Shown: positions 1-11,094, counted from the first letter of the stretch. The stretch: DNA of 64,000 nucleotides from CAWJKP01 sp963843465 (GCA_963843465.1 CAWJKP010000001.1:62001-126000), one strand, 5' to 3'. The notes: generated by a model not told the origin, from the letters alone. A program made the numbers and translations.

Positions 1-1217
1 GGCGTGCAGACTCCGATCATCCGGGTGACGAAAGACTCGTGCTTTTGCGGGTCGTACTCCTGGCCGCGCTTGCGCCACTCGGACCGTTGCAGGGCGTTGC
101 CGCGATCGAGGTGCTCGGCCGCCTCGGCATACTCGCCCCGCGCGTCCAGCACTTGGGCCAGGGCGAAGTGCAACCACAATCGTTGTACGTCCGCCAGTTC
201 CATTTCCTCCAGCAACCGGCGCTGCGCGGCCAGATCCGTCTCCGGAAGTTTGCCGCCCAGGAGTTCCGCCAATTTGTAATGCGCGAAGGCGAAGCGGGAA
301 TTGTGCCGCAATGCGGCGCGGAAGGAGTCTTCCGCGCCCTGAAGATCGCCGATCTCCTCCAAAGCGCTGCCCAGGTTGCCATGCACCTCGGCATAGTCTG
401 GCTTCAGTTCCAGTGCCCGGCGGTAAGAGGCGATCGCTTCGTCCAGCTTCCCCTGGTCGTACAAGGCAACGCCCAGGCTGACGTGTGCCTGGGCATAGTC
501 CGGCCTCAGTTCCAGCGCCCGGCGGAAGCAGGCGACCGCCTGGTCCAGCTTCGCCCGGTCCTTGAAGGCAACGCCCAGGTTGTGGTGTACGGCGGCACAG
601 TCCGCTTTCAGTTCCAGTGCCCGGCGGTAAGAGGCGATCGCTTCGTCCGTCTTTCCCTGGTCCTTCAACGCATTGCCAAGGTTGTTGTGTGCCTCGGCAA
701 AGTCCGGCTTCAGTTCCAGTGCCCGGCGGTAAGAGGCGATCGCTTCGTCCGTCTTTCCCTGGTCCTTCAACGCATTGCCAAGGTTGTTGTGCACTTCGGC
801 ATAGTCCGGCTTCAGTTCCAGTGCCCGGCGGTAGCAGGCGACCGCTTCGCCCGGCTTTCCCTGGTCGTACGACGCAACGCCCAGGCTGATGTGTGCCTCG
901 GCATAGTTCGGCTTCAGTTCCAGTGCCCGGCGGTAGCAGGCGATCGCTTCATCGAGCTTCCCCTGGTGCATCAGCGCGTTGCCCAGGTTGTAGTGGACGG
1001 CAGCCACATTGCCGTTCAACGCGATCGCCCGCCCAATATATTCGACGGCCATCTCGTGCTTGCCCAGTTGGGAAGCAATCAGGCCGAGAAGATGCCACGC
1101 ATCCGCATCATTCGGCTCGACGGCGAGAATCTGCCGATAGGTCTGTTCGGCAGCTTGCAGCCGACCGGCTTGATGGTGTTGGATCGCAATCGCCAAGGCT
1201 TCGGAAATCGTTGCCAC
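1..1217 (-). CDS. TPR-repeat protein, N-terminal part of a likely TPR-sulfotransferase (runs off the window)
   Basis: The minus strand is open from a GTG at 1217 to the window edge, so the 3' end is missing. About 400 residues are visible. They start VATISEALAIAIQHHQAGRL and then form about ten 34-residue tetratricopeptide repeats with the pattern LGNAL..QGK.DEAIA.YRRALEL. The two units at about 614-817 are almost identical in DNA, which points to recent tandem duplication. The last visible residues (EYDPQKHESFVTRMIGVCT) resemble the stretch that leads into a C-terminal sulfotransferase domain in planctomycete proteins of this architecture. The sulfotransferase call is inference because that domain lies outside the window. 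TPRs mediate protein-protein contact. Confidence 0.75.
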   Translation of the reverse strand, partial: MATISEALAIAIQHHQAGRLQAAEQTYRQILAVEPNDADAWHLLGLIASQLGKHEMAVEYIGRAIALNGNVAAVHYNLGNALMHQGKLDEAIACYRRALELKPNYAEAHISLGVASYDQGKPGEAVACYRRALELKPDYAEVHNNLGNALKDQGKTDEAIASYRRALELKPDFAEAHNNLGNALKDQGKTDEAIASYRRALELKADCAAVHHNLGVAFKDRAKLDQAVACFRRALELRPDYAQAHVSLGVALYDQGKLDEAIASYRRALELKPDYAEVHGNLGSALEEIGDLQGAEDSFRAALRHNSRFAFAHYKLAELLGGKLPETDLAAQRRLLEEMELADVQRLWLHFALAQVLDARGEYAEAAEHLDRGNALQRSEWRKRGQEYDPQKHESFVTRMIGVCT

Positions 1218-1313
1218 GACGTAAATTATGACGACACAACCTGCCGGCCGCAATCTGTTTGCAGAGAACCTGTCCCTGGAGAGAAGCCGAGGGGCAACTC
1301 GCCTCAGCTCGGA

Positions 1314-1388
1314 TTGTGCCGCTTGGCACCTTCCTTGAAAACCCAGGGGAGTTACCCCCAGTTTGGAGGTTAGTGCCAAGCGGCACAA
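1314..1388. repeat. Inverted repeat, 16-bp perfect arms
   Basis: The arms TTGTGCCGCTTGGCAC (1314-1329) and GTGCCAAGCGGCACAA (1373-1388) are exact reverse complements with a 43-bp spacer. It resembles the other hairpin repeats of this window. It could act as a terminator-like structure, but there is no T run. Confidence 0.7.
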
Positions 1389-1441
1389 CACGGGTTAGGG
1401 CCGATTATTCACGGGCACGGCATCCGGGCACATGGTGTTCG

Positions 1442-1507
1442 ACACTAGCCCGACGCGCAAGCGAGGGCAACGTCGCCGGTCCCTCGCTAGCGCTTCGGGC
1501 TAGTGTC
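1442..1507. repeat. Palindromic repeat, family F (CTAGCCCGA.GCG.AAGCGAGGG)
   Basis: The left arm ACTAGCCCGACGCGCAAGCG is complemented by a right arm ending GCTTCGGGCTAGTGT. Related copies lie at 6424, 21985, 27028 and 34159; the 21985 copy is inside addB. Confidence 0.75.
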
Positions 1508-1752
1508 GTCTGTCCCTGCGAGCGGCATAGTAATTTTCCCGATGCTGGAATTGCCCGCACAAGGCGCCGTCAACGGGCGCACTGCTGAGAAAGTCCCGCG
1601 GCCGTTACGTCTCAAGAGATGCTTCGCGGCTCGGCAAATTGATTTTCGACAGGCCGACGACCTAGAATACGATACCTTGCGCTGTCGGGGACGAAAGGCG
1701 CTGACGGCCGAGGAGACCGTGACGAATTGTCACCTGAGGCCCAAGAGGCGTT

Positions 1753-4700
1753 ATGTCGTCTGGTAGTGATTCGCATAACGGACTGTTGACGCCCGACTTG
1801 GAGCATGTCCAGCGGATCGTGAAGCGCTTTCAGGAGGCCATGGCGCGGGGAGAATCGCCTCAAGCGGCGGCTTACCTCCCGGAAGCAGGCCCGGAGCGTT
1901 GGCTGGTGTTGGTGGAGTTGGTCCACGCGGACTTGAAGTGCCGCATGGAGCGTGGCGAGGTGGTGCAGGTCGAGAGCTATTTCCAGCAGTACCCTGAATT
2001 GCGGAGCGATCGCAAGGAGGCCCTGTCGTTGATCGCGGCCGAGTATCAGCTTCGCCGGCAGCGACAACCGCGCCCCAAGGTGGCAGAGTACCGACGGCGG
2101 TTCCCCGAGTATGCGGAAGAGTTGGCGGCGCATCTGCCAACGGACGATCGAACTTGCCGGCAGTCCTCCTGGTTGAATACCGGGGAGAGCACATTTCCCG
2201 GTTGGCGGAACGATCCGGTGCCTCCCGAAGCAGTCCCGGATTGTCGGCTGCAGGGGAATGTCCTGGGCTACGAAATCCAGGAGGAGCTGGGACGCGGCGG
2301 CATGGGGATCGTCTACCGGGCGTACCACCGTCAGCGAGACCAGGTGGTGGCGCTGAAGACCCTGCAAGGGATCGACGCGGGAGCGTTATACCGCTTCAAA
2401 CAGGAGTTTCGCACGCTGGCCGGCGTCACGCACCGCAACCTGGTGCGGCTCTACGATCTGGTCTCCGACGGCCGCTCCTGGTTTTTCACCATGGAGTTCG
2501 TTGCGGGACTCGATTTCCGCAGTTACGTGCGCTCGGCGGATCCCCAAGGTTCCTTCCATGAAGGCCGGCTGCGGGAGTCGCTGCGTCAACTGGCGGAGGG
2601 GATCGCGGCTTTGCACGAGGCAGGAAAGCTCCACCGCGACATCAAGCCGCGGAACGTGCTGGTCACCACCGAGGGGCGAGTGGTGCTCCTGGATTTCGGT
2701 TTGGCGGCGGAATTGGACCAGGGAGGTCTGCACCAGAGCACGGAGTATCACCTCTTGGGGACCCTGGCCTACATGTCGCCGGAACAGGCGGCCGCGGGCG
2801 CGGTCTCGACGGCCAGCGATTGGTACAACCTGGGAACCATGCTCTACGAGACGTTGACGGGACGATTTCCCTTCGAGGGAAATGCCCTGGAGGTGCTGCG
2901 GGCCAAGCAGCATGATGATGTCATTCCTCCGTCGGAGGTAGCCCCCGGGATTCCCCCGGACCTGGATCGGCTGTGCGTCGCCCTTCTGGCGCGTGATCCC
3001 CACGCTCGCCCTTCCGGGCCCGAAATCCTCAGACAATTGGGCCAGGCGTCGCCAGAACAGGTCAAGCCCTGCCCGCTCGTTGCCGAATCGGCTCGCAGCC
3101 AGGTCTTGGTGGGACGCCATCAGCACCTGGCGGCGTTGGAGGATGCGTTTGCCACGGTCCGGCGCGGCAAGCCCGTCATGCTCAGCGTGTACGGCCGTTC
3201 GGGAGTGGGCAAGAGCGCTTTGATCCAGCATTTCTTGAACGAGATCCAACAGCAGGAGGGCGTCGTGGTCCTCTCGGGGCGTTGCTATGAGCACGAGCTG
3301 GTGCCGTACAAGGCCATGGACAGCCTCATCGACTCTTTAAGCCGCTACTTGCGGCGCCTGCCGCTTCACGAAGCCGAGAATCTCCTGCCGCGGGGAGTAG
3401 TGCCTCTGGTGCGAGTGTTCCCCGTGCTGTTGCGGGTAGATGCCATCGCCGGCGCTTGCAAGCGAGCCCTGGACGTTCCCGATCCTCAGGAGCTCCGCAG
3501 GAGGGCCTTTACGGCTTTGCGAGAGCTGCTGGGGCGGTTGGGCGACCGCCGGCCGCTGGTGCTGGCCGTCGATGACCTGCAATGGGGCGACGTGGATAGC
3601 GCGGCGCTGCTGGCGGAGTTGTTGCGGCCTCCCGAGCCGCCCGTGTTTCTCTTCCTCGGCTGTTACCGCAGTGAGGACGCCGAGAAGAGCCCCTTCCTAC
3701 GGACGCTGGCCCAGTTTCAGGACAAGTCGGACGGGAGCCTGGATCGCCGTCAGCTTCCCCTGGAGGCGCTCAGTCCGGCGGATGCCCGGCGACTGGTGAC
3801 AAAACTGCTGGGAGAGCAGGGCGAGGTGGCCCCGGAGCAGGCGGAGACGATCGAAAAGGAGTCGGGAGGAAATCCCTTTTTCGTTCACGAGCTGGTGCAA
3901 TATCTGAAGACAGGTTCCGAGCTGGGAGAGCACCTCCAAGGCTCCCATGCGTTGGCTCTGGACAAAGTTCTCTGGGACCGTGTTTCCAAACTGCCGGAAG
4001 AGGCGCAGCGTCTTTTGGGAGTGGTCGCCGTGGCCGGCCAGCCCTTGAGCATCGACCTGCTCTGCCAGGCGGCGGACCTCGGCGCAAAGGGGCACGACAT
4101 GTCCGCCGTGCTGCAAGCCAGCCGCTTCATCCGCAGTACGAGCCTGGGCGAACAGGACGAGATCGAGACCTACCACGACCGCATCCGCGAGACCGTCACG
4201 GCGCATTTGCCCGGGCCCGTGCTGAAGCATTACCACCAGCGTCTGGCCGCCGTTCTCGAGGCCTGGGGGCAGGCCGATCCGGAGGCCCTGGCGAGCCATT
4301 TTCACCAGGCCGAGGAGTGGCGGCAGGCCGGCAAGCATTATGCGGAAGCCGCCGCCGGGGCGGCGAAGACCCTGGCCTTCGACCGCGCCGCGAAACTCTA
4401 CCGGCTGGCCTTGAGCCTCGATCCCGGCGATCGCGCCCGGCAGCGTGAGCTGCGGACCCAACTGGCCGGCGCTGGCCAACGCCGGCCGGGGGGCCGACGC
4501 CGCCAAGGAATACCTGGCCATCACCACCATGGTCGGCGGCCCCGAGGCACTGGACTTCCGCCGCCATGCCGCCACCCAGCTCATCACCAGCGGACATATC
4601 GAAGAGGGATTTTCCCTCTTCAACGAGGTCTTGAAGACCGTCGGTCTCCATATTCCGTCTTCTCCTCGCCGGGCCCTCGTGCTGCTGGTCCTGAGACAAC

Positions 4701-5938
4701 TGCAGTTGCGATTGAGGGGCCTTCAGGTGCGCTTGCGGCCGGAAGCGGATATATCCCCAGGGCAGCTCGTCCGGGCCGACGTGGCCTGGTCCGTGGCGAC
4801 CGGCATCGCCCTTTACCATCCCATCTATGGCGCCTATTTTCTGGCGATCGCCCTGTTGGACGCGCTGCGGCTGGGCGAGCCCAACCGCATCGTCCGCGCC
4901 CTTTCCTTCGAGGCCGGCCTCTCCTCCGTTGCCGGTCCCGGCGGCGCCCGTCGCTCGGCCCGGTTGTCGGCCATGGCCGAGAGCCTGACCAACGACGGGA
5001 CCGATCCCCAAACGATGGCGTCGATCATCTTGTCCAAGGGCATTACCGCTTTCCTGCAGGGACGATGGAAAGACTGTCCGGAGTATTGCCGGCAGGCGGA
5101 ACAATTATTACGCGATCATTGCGTCGGCGCTATTTGGCAGCGCGACACGGCAAGGATCTTCCGGCTCTGGGCGCTGAACCACCTCGGAGAATACGCCACG
5201 CTGGCCCATGAGTTGCCGCAGGTCATCCAAGATTGCCGGGAGCGGGGAGAGCTCTACGCCTTGACGAGCATCGGCAGCATCGTGACTCCGGTCATTTCGC
5301 TCGTGCAAGACGACCCCGAGGGAGCGTCGCGCGATTTGCAGGCGATCATGGAGGGCTGCCCCCGCCGCGGCTTCTACATCCAGCACTACAAGGAGCTTTA
5401 CAGCCAGTTGCAGATCGACCTCTACCGGGGCCGCGGCCTTGAGGCCTGGGACAAGATTTCGCAAGCCTGGCCGTGGCTGGTCCGCTCGCTGCTGTTGCGG
5501 GTGCAAGTTCAGCACATCCTGGTCCGGCACGCGCGTGCCCGCTGCGCCCTGGCGGCCGCCGCCACGTCGCCGGACAGGGCCCGCCTGCTGCAATGCTGCC
5601 GCGACGATGTTCGCCGGCTGAAGCGCCAGAAGGTGCCCTGGGCGATCGCGCTGGCCGTGCTGGTGGAAGCAGGCATCGCCTCGACGACGAACGAGAAGAG
5701 CCGGGCGGTGAGCATTCTCCGCGACGCCCTGGAGCGTCTGGAAGCGGTGCCGATGCAGTCCTTCGCGGCCGCCGCCCGCTATTGGCTTGGCAGTCTGCTG
5801 GGCGGCGAGGAAGGCGACCGGCACTTGCTCCAAGCCCGCGATTGGATGGAGTCGCAGGGCATCAAGAACCCGCGTCGCATGGCGATGATGCTCGCTCCCG
5901 GGTTTCTTGCGGAACCCGGAGATGGGTCGCCTTCATGA
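1753..5938 (+). CDS. Large Ser/Thr protein kinase with AAA ATPase and C-terminal helical region (frameshifted)
   Basis: The protein is about 1,395 residues once one frameshift is repaired. Residues 1-165 are a helical N-terminal region. The kinase domain (about 172-435) has the glycine loop LGRGGMGIVYRA, the VALK lysine (K202), LHRDIKPRN, LLDFG and MSPEQ. A P-loop ATPase follows (GRSGVGKS near 481, Walker B LVLAVDDLQWGD near 605), and the rest is a helical, TPR-like region. This order resembles PknK/MalT-like kinase-ATPase regulators of the STAND type. The frame changes near 4468: the upstream frame degenerates after TQLAGAG, and sense continues in the next frame (ANAGRGADAAKEYL) to 5938. Dropping one G from the GG at that point would give a continuous protein, so a sequencing error is likely. 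The 3' end overlaps convergent rpiB by 6 bp. The target is unknown. Confidence 0.85.
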
Positions 5939-6394
5939 CGGCCTGCAAGAGGCCGCTTCCAGGGACGCCACTTTGCCCAGGCGGCGCAGGTGCCGCTCGG
6001 CCTGGCTGAACTCGGCGGCCAGAAAAGTCTCGACAAGGTCCCAGGCAACGGCCGGACCTACCGTCCGGCCGCCCATGCACAGGATGTTCATGTGGTCGTC
6101 CTCGACCCCTTGCCTGGCGGAGAAATGATCGTGTACCAGCGCGGCACGGACGCCTGACACCTTGTTGGCGCATACCGAGGCGCCCACGCCGCTGCCGCAG
6201 ACCGCCACGCCGCGATCCACCTCTCCCGCCGCCACCGCCCGGGCCAAGGGGACCACGAAGTCGGGATAGTCGTCGCCCGCATCGAGGCCGTGGGCGCCAA
6301 AATCGACCACCTCATGCCCCGCCTGGCGAATGCGGGCGGCAAGCTCCTCTTTCAAGCCAAAACCGCCGTGATCGGTGGCGATGCCCACGCGCAT
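5933..6394 (-). CDS. rpiB: Ribose-5-phosphate isomerase B
   Basis: This cytoplasmic enzyme interconverts ribose 5-phosphate and ribulose 5-phosphate in the non-oxidative pentose phosphate pathway. The 153 residues start MRVGIATDHGGFGLKEEL, with the family motifs DYPDF, GVAVCGSGVGASVCANKV, H-D-H in ALVHDHFSARQ, and HMNILCMGGRTVG. The active-site cysteine lies in CGSGVG. Length is normal for the RpiB/LacAB family. It lies directly downstream of pgi on the same strand, separated by a palindromic repeat, so both are sugar-phosphate isomerases in one cluster. Confidence 0.93.
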   Translation of the reverse strand: MRVGIATDHGGFGLKEELAARIRQAGHEVVDFGAHGLDAGDDYPDFVVPLARAVAAGEVDRGVAVCGSGVGASVCANKVSGVRAALVHDHFSARQGVEDDHMNILCMGGRTVGPAVAWDLVETFLAAEFSQAERHLRRLGKVASLEAASCRPS

Positions 6395-6423
6395 GTCGTT
6401 CGCTCCACGATAAAGTGCCGGCC

Positions 6424-6489
6424 AGTAACCCGAAGCGTCAGCGAGGGTAGCCGACGCCGGTCCCTCGCTTGCGCTTCGGCGAAGTGTGT
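6424..6489. repeat. Palindromic repeat, family F
   Basis: The arms TAACCCGAAGCGTCAGCGAGGG and CCCTCGCTTGCGCTTCGG lie between rpiB and pgi. It is a degenerate copy of the element at 1442 and 27028. Confidence 0.65.
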
Positions 6490-6509
6490 AGCGCCATCAA
6501 TAATACGGA

Positions 6510-8143
6510 CTACCCCTTCAGCTTGCGGTAGCGACGGATCAGGCAGTTGGTGGAACTGTCGTGCTTGAGCTTGGGGGCAATCTTCTTCTCAAGCTCAGGG
6601 ATCATGCGCTCGGCCAGCGCTTTGCCCAGCTCGACGCCCCACTGGTCGAACGAGTCGATGTTCCAGATGACGCCTTGGGTGAAGACGCTGTGTTCGTACA
6701 AGGCGACGAGCTTGCCGAGCGTCTCCGGCGTGAGACGCTGAGCGAGGATCATGTTCGAGGGGCGGTTGCCCGGGAAAACCCTGTGGGGCACCAGCCGATC
6801 GGGCGTCCCTTCGGCCTTGACTTGCTCGGGCGTCTTGCCGAAGGCCAGCGCTTCGGCCTGGGCGAAGACGTTGGCCAGGAGCATGTCGTGGTGACGGCCC
6901 AGCGGGTTGAGCGTCTGGGCAAAGGCGATGAAATCACAAGGGATGAGCCTGGTCCCCTGGTGAATCAACTGGTAGAAGGAGTGCTGGCCGTTGGTGCCCG
7001 GCTCGCCCCAGTAGACGGCGCCGGTGTCGTAGTCGACCTTGTCCCCCTTCAGCGTTACGCGCTTGCCGTTGCTCTCCATCGTCAGTTGTTGCAAGTAGGC
7101 GGGGAACCGCTTCAGGTACTGCTCATAAGGCAGGACGGCGACGGTCTGGGCGCCGAAGAAGTCGTTGTACCAGACCGCCAGAAGGCCCATGAGCACCGGC
7201 AGGTTTCGCTCCAGGGCGCGGTGCGGAAGTGCTCGTCCATCTGGTGGAAGCCGCTTAGCAGGGCACGAAAGTTCTCCTCTCCCACCGCGAGCATCGTCGA
7301 TAGCCCGATCGCCGAATCCATGGAATAGCGCCCGCCGACCCAGTCCCAAAACTCGAACATGTTGGCCGCGTCGATGCCGAACTCCGACACCTTTGCGGCA
7401 CTGGTCGACACCGCGACAAAATGCTTGGCCACCGCCTTCGCATTGCCGCCCAGCCCCCGCAGCAGCCAGCGGCGCGCGGTTTGGGCGTTGGTCATCGTCT
7501 CCAGCGTCTTGAAGGTCTTCGAGGAGACGATGAAGAGGGTTTCGGCCGGATGGAGATCGCGGACGGCTTCCGCGAAATCGGTGCCGTCGACGTTGGAAAC
7601 AAAGCGGAACGTCAAGCGGCGGTCGCTGTAGTGCTTCAGGGCTTCATAGGCCATGACCGGCCCGAGATCGGAGCCGCCGATGCCGATGTTGACGATAGCG
7701 CGGATGCGCTTGCCGGTGTGGCCCTTCCACTTGCCGCTGCGGACCCGGCCGCAGAAGGCGGCCATCCTTTCCAGCACCGCGTGGACCTGGGGGACGACGT
7801 TCTGGCCGTCGACGACGATGGATGCCTCCGGCGGCGCTCGCAGCGCCACGTGCAAGACGGCCCGGTTCTCCGTGACGTTGATCCTCTCGCCGCGGAACAT
7901 GGCGTCGATCCGCGCTTGCAGGCCGGACTCCTTGGCCAACTGCACCAGCAGCCTCAGGGTCTGGTGCGTAACGCGATTCTTCGAATAGTCGAGGTAGATC
8001 CCCGCCGCCTCGACGGCCAGGCGCTTGCCGCGCTGGGGATCCTCGGCGAAAAGCTCGCGCAAATGGACTTCACGGACCTGTTGGTAGTGGGCCTTGAGGG
8101 CCTGCCAGGCGGGGCCATTGGTGAGCGGTGCCATGTCGGTCAT
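6510..8143 (-). CDS. pgi: Glucose-6-phosphate isomerase (frameshifted)
   Basis: Interconverts glucose 6-phosphate and fructose 6-phosphate in glycolysis and gluconeogenesis. The start is MTDMAPLTNGPAWQALKAHY. Family motifs include VNIGIGGSDLGPVMA, FVSNVDGTDF, FIVSSKTF, VGGRYSMDSAIGLST, then in a second frame YWGEPGTNGQHSFYQLIHQG, LGRHHDMLLANVFAQ and SFDQWGVELGK. The frame changes near 7211 at HFRTAP; restoring one C to a CCC run joins it to LERNLPVLMGLLAVWYNDFF. The repaired protein is about 544 residues, normal for the family. Its ATG overlaps the stop of the upstream gene as ATGA, so the two are probably translationally coupled. Confidence 0.92.
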
Positions 8144-9886
8144 CTCCCGAATCCATCACAACCTATGTCCTTCCACTTCCCCTCGGTATCGACATAGGCC
8201 CCCTGCAGGTCCTTGAGCCCGTGCACCCGCCCAAAATCCGACACCGGCACCAGCGGCGTGATCCGCTGCCGGTAGAAGAACCGGTCCACCGGCTCGAAAT
8301 CCTTGGGCATCCGGCCCTCGACCTGGTAGAGACGCGAAACGAGCTGGGCGCCGGGGACCAGCCACTGGTAGATTCGCCAGTTCTCCAGGCCCGACCAGAC
8401 TCGATACTCCGGGCCGCCCGGGCCGCCGGCATGAAACGTCGTCTCCGAATAGCCGCCCGAGTAGGGCAGCATCGCATCGCACTGGTGCTCGGTGAAACAG
8501 AGGACCTTGCGGCCCATCCGCTCCCGCAAGAACCGCATCAGCTTCACGTGCTCCAGGTCGGCGCCGAAGCTGTCGAGATAGAAAAGCGTGCAACCGCGGT
8601 CGATCATTCGCTGGAACCGCCGCCAGAGCATCTCGCGGTGGGCCGGATCGCCGGCGTTGAGGGGAATCACCTGGTCCTGCTTCCAGTCCAGCCGCAGGGC
8701 CAGATCGGCCGGCCGGGCGGTCACGCCCAGCTTCAGCCCCGCCTCCTTGAACCGCCGGGCCAGGATCGGCCAGTTCTGCTCGACCTCCGGCGGCAGGATG
8801 TCGAAGTCGGGCCGGTACATCGCGCCGCGGGGGTCGTCGCCGCCCTGGCCCCAGAGGATCACTCCCTGGCCGCCGGCCGACTTCAGCGCCGGGATCAACG
8901 TCTGGCAGAAGGCATCCGCGCCTTCGCCCAGATCGAGACGGTGATGCCCGCCGTGGAATCCGTAAGGATTCGTCGGCGAGACGGCCTGCTGGCTGTGGTT
9001 CATGTAGTCCGAAGCGATCCAGCGGTAGTCGGCGTCGTAGCGGACCGGGCCGAACGTGGCCCGGAAATGCTCGCGGTAGGGGGCCAGCAAGTGCTGCCAA
9101 TCCCGGTTGGGGCTGACGCGGAGCCGCAGGTCGATGGTCCGCGCGCCGCGCGGGAACCGGCGCGGCGACGAAGTAGATCAGCCGCCGCTTAGGCGATTTT
9201 TCCCGCTGGTCCGCTTCCCAACTGCCGTAGTCCCAGAGGATCAGGGTCCGCGTCCAGCCGGTCTTCCAGGGCGAGACACCTACGCCGAGCGTATCGTCCA
9301 CCGCGTAGCTGCCGCCGATTTTCGACCAGAAGCCGGGATGGCACAACTCCAGTCCGTGGGCCTGGAAGTAGCTGATGTGCTGGACCTGCATCAGCCCTTG
9401 CGGCGGGCGGTCGAAATCCAGCGAAAGCCCGGAGAAGCCCACCACGTTGATCGGCTCTTCGGGATGGTGGTTCTCGACCCGCGCGGAGATCGTCACGTCC
9501 TCGCCGTCGAACGTGTAGTCGATCGTCGAGACGACCTGCCCGCCGGCCTGCGTCACCCGGGCCTGTTGCGGGCCGAGCACTTCCAGGGCTTTTCGCCCCA
9601 CAGGTCCGGTCTTTACCGTCCCGCTCCCCGCGTCCTTGAACCACGGCTCGGCGTTGAACACGTTCCAGCCGCCGCTGGCCAGCGTCCGGCCGCCGAAGCG
9701 GATCGCCGAGAGCCCCTCGGCGGTCACCTCGAATTCGACGCCTTGCGGCGAGCGATGGGTGAAGCGAGCCTGGCGGCCGGCGCGCGTTGTCGCATCGGCA
9801 GCGGTTTGGGGCATGGCATTACCGGCTGCCAGCGTCACGACGGCCGATAGCACCAAGCTGACAATGTCGAGTGGTCTAATCTGCAT
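8140..9886 (-). CDS. Secreted hydrolase-like protein, TIM-barrel-like C-terminal half (frameshifted)
   Basis: An N-terminal signal peptide is likely (about 1-25). Residues 40-230 look like a beta-rich domain. The second half, in a shifted frame, includes GYHGG-like segments, GVILWGQGGDD, GVTARPADLALRLDW and LFYLDSFGADLEHVKLMRF, resembling (beta/alpha)8 glycoside hydrolase barrels. I cannot assign a family or substrate. The frame changes near 9150; removing one C from a CCC run gives APVPRGARTIDLRLRVSPNR and a continuous protein of about 582 residues. Its stop overlaps the pgi start (ATGA), so it may feed sugar into that pathway; this is inference. Confidence 0.6.
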
Positions 9887-10270
9887 TCTCTTGAACCTGT
9901 CCGCTTGGCCACATTGTACCGCATGGCGGCCGGTCTTGAGAAGCCGCTGGGACTTCGCGCACGGACAGACCTCTGCCAGCTCTCAATTCTCTGGACCATC
10001 AAGTAGGGTGGGCTTGAGCCCGCCAGCACGGCCATCCCGCTTCCCAGCGCCCTTGCATTCGCGGCACTGGCTCGTGAAGGTGGGCTAAAGCCCACGCTAC
10101 AACCCCCCAGCCGTGCAGGTAAGGATACTCCGTACATGGACCGCTCGCCACTCCCCCACTGACGGTTTGCGTAGCAATCGTATCAGATGTGCCGGGCCAG
10201 CGTCGGGTGGACTCGGCCGCAAAGGCCAGACTCCTCTTTTCCGGGTCGGCCGAAGCGCTAAAATGAGGTT
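9887..10270. other. Intergenic region between divergent genes, with a family E-like repeat
   Basis: The gap is 384 bp. It holds the inverted element at 10003-10101 and presumably both divergent promoters. No gene was seen. Confidence 0.5.
10003..10101. repeat. Inverted repeat, family E-like (GTAGGGTGGGCTTGAGCCC)
   Basis: The left arm GTAGGGTGGGCTTGAGCCCG and the right arm GGTGGGCTAAAGCCCACGCT-AC form an imperfect inverted pair. Each arm contains its own hairpin (GGGCTTGAGCCC, GGGCTAAAGCCC). Related hairpins occur near 59660. Confidence 0.65.
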
Positions 10271-11068
10271 ATGGATCAAGACCGCCGAACACTCACCGTC
10301 CTGCCCGTTTACAACGAGATCAAGCACGTCGCCGAGGTGCTCGACAAGGCGGTGCGCTATAGCCAGGAGGTGTTGGTCGTCGATGACGGCTCCAGCGATG
10401 GGACTTCCGAGCTGCTGGCCGCTCGGCGCGATGTCCGCGTTATCCGCCACCCGCAGAACCGCGGTTACGGAGCGGCCTTGAAAACGGCCTTCGACGACGC
10501 GATCCGCTTGGGCTACGACCGCCTGGCGACCATCGACTGCGACGGTCAGCACGAGCCGGCCTTGATTCCCAAGTTCCTCGAAGCCGCCCGGCACGCCGAC
10601 ATCGTCTCCGGAAGCCGTTACCTGCGGCGGTTCTCCGGCGACAGCCGGCCGCCCGAAGAGCGCCGGCGGATCAACCAACAACTCACCGAGGAGATCAACC
10701 GCCGGCTGGGCCTGCGCCTGACCGATGCTTTCTGCGGCTTCAAGGCCTACCGGGTCTCCGCGTTGGCGAAGATCGAGATTCACGACACGGGCTACGCGAT
10801 GCCCCTGGAGTTTTGGGTCCGGGCGGCCGAATTGGGACTCTCGATCGTCGAGCTGCCGGTCCCGCTGGTCTACCTCGAAGAGGAGCGTTCCTTCGGCGGC
10901 TCGCTGGACGACGCCCGCACGCGGCTGGAAGTATACCGCCGGGTGTTGGATCGGGCCATCGAGGCCGGCGGGATTGAGGAACCGCGTCACAATAAGTTGA
11001 TCAAGTTTTGTGGTGCAGGCGTCTCGCCTGCCCGACAAAATGCAGGCGAGACGCCTGCACCACAATAA
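10271..11068 (+). CDS. Family 2 glycosyltransferase (dolichyl-phosphate mannosyltransferase-like)
   Basis: A GT-A glycosyltransferase of 265 residues that probably moves a nucleotide-sugar to a polyprenyl phosphate or similar lipid acceptor. Motifs are LPVYNE, VLVVDDGSSDGT (about 37-48), NRGYGAALKTAF and the metal-binding ATIDCDGQHEP (about 92-102). No membrane segments follow, as in soluble DPM1-type enzymes. The last 19 residues (CGAGVSPARQNAGETPAPQ) are encoded by the palindromic repeat at 11008-11065, and the stop codon follows immediately, so the repeat has replaced the native C-terminus. The acceptor is unknown. Confidence 0.85.
   Translation: MDQDRRTLTVLPVYNEIKHVAEVLDKAVRYSQEVLVVDDGSSDGTSELLAARRDVRVIRHPQNRGYGAALKTAFDDAIRLGYDRLATIDCDGQHEPALIPKFLEAARHADIVSGSRYLRRFSGDSRPPEERRRINQQLTEEINRRLGLRLTDAFCGFKAYRVSALAKIEIHDTGYAMPLEFWVRAAELGLSIVELPVPLVYLEEERSFGGSLDDARTRLEVYRRVLDRAIEAGGIEEPRHNKLIKFCGAGVSPARQNAGETPAPQ
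11008..11065. repeat. Palindromic repeat, family D (TTGTGGTGCAGGCGTC)
   Basis: The arms TTGTGGTGCAGGCGTCTCGC and GCGAGACGCCTGCACCACAA are perfect complements. It encodes the C-terminus of the glycosyltransferase in frame. Other copies are at 40680, 42727 and 61118; a related element lies in addA at 26169. Confidence 0.85.
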
Positions 11069-11094
11069 CCTCCCCATGCCCTTGAACAACGCGC

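Larger units (their letters stand above)
1218..1752. other. Intergenic region with two palindromic repeats
   Basis: This 535-bp gap lies between the divergent TPR gene and the kinase gene. It holds an inverted pair (1314-1329 and 1373-1388, TTGTGCCGCTTGGCAC and its complement) and a second inverted element at 1442-1507. I see no convincing gene. Promoters for both flanking genes should lie here, but I could not place -10/-35 boxes with confidence. Confidence 0.5.

Noticed and set aside
612..920. Regular 102-bp repeats as a possible CRISPR array
   Set aside because: The units are contiguous, 34 codons long and code for TPRs; there are no spacers and no cas genes.
39..1373. 444-residue plus-strand frame with a repeated QFQCPAVRGDRF motif
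   Set aside because: The repeats are the complement of TPR units; the minus strand gives classical TPR residues from a plausible start.
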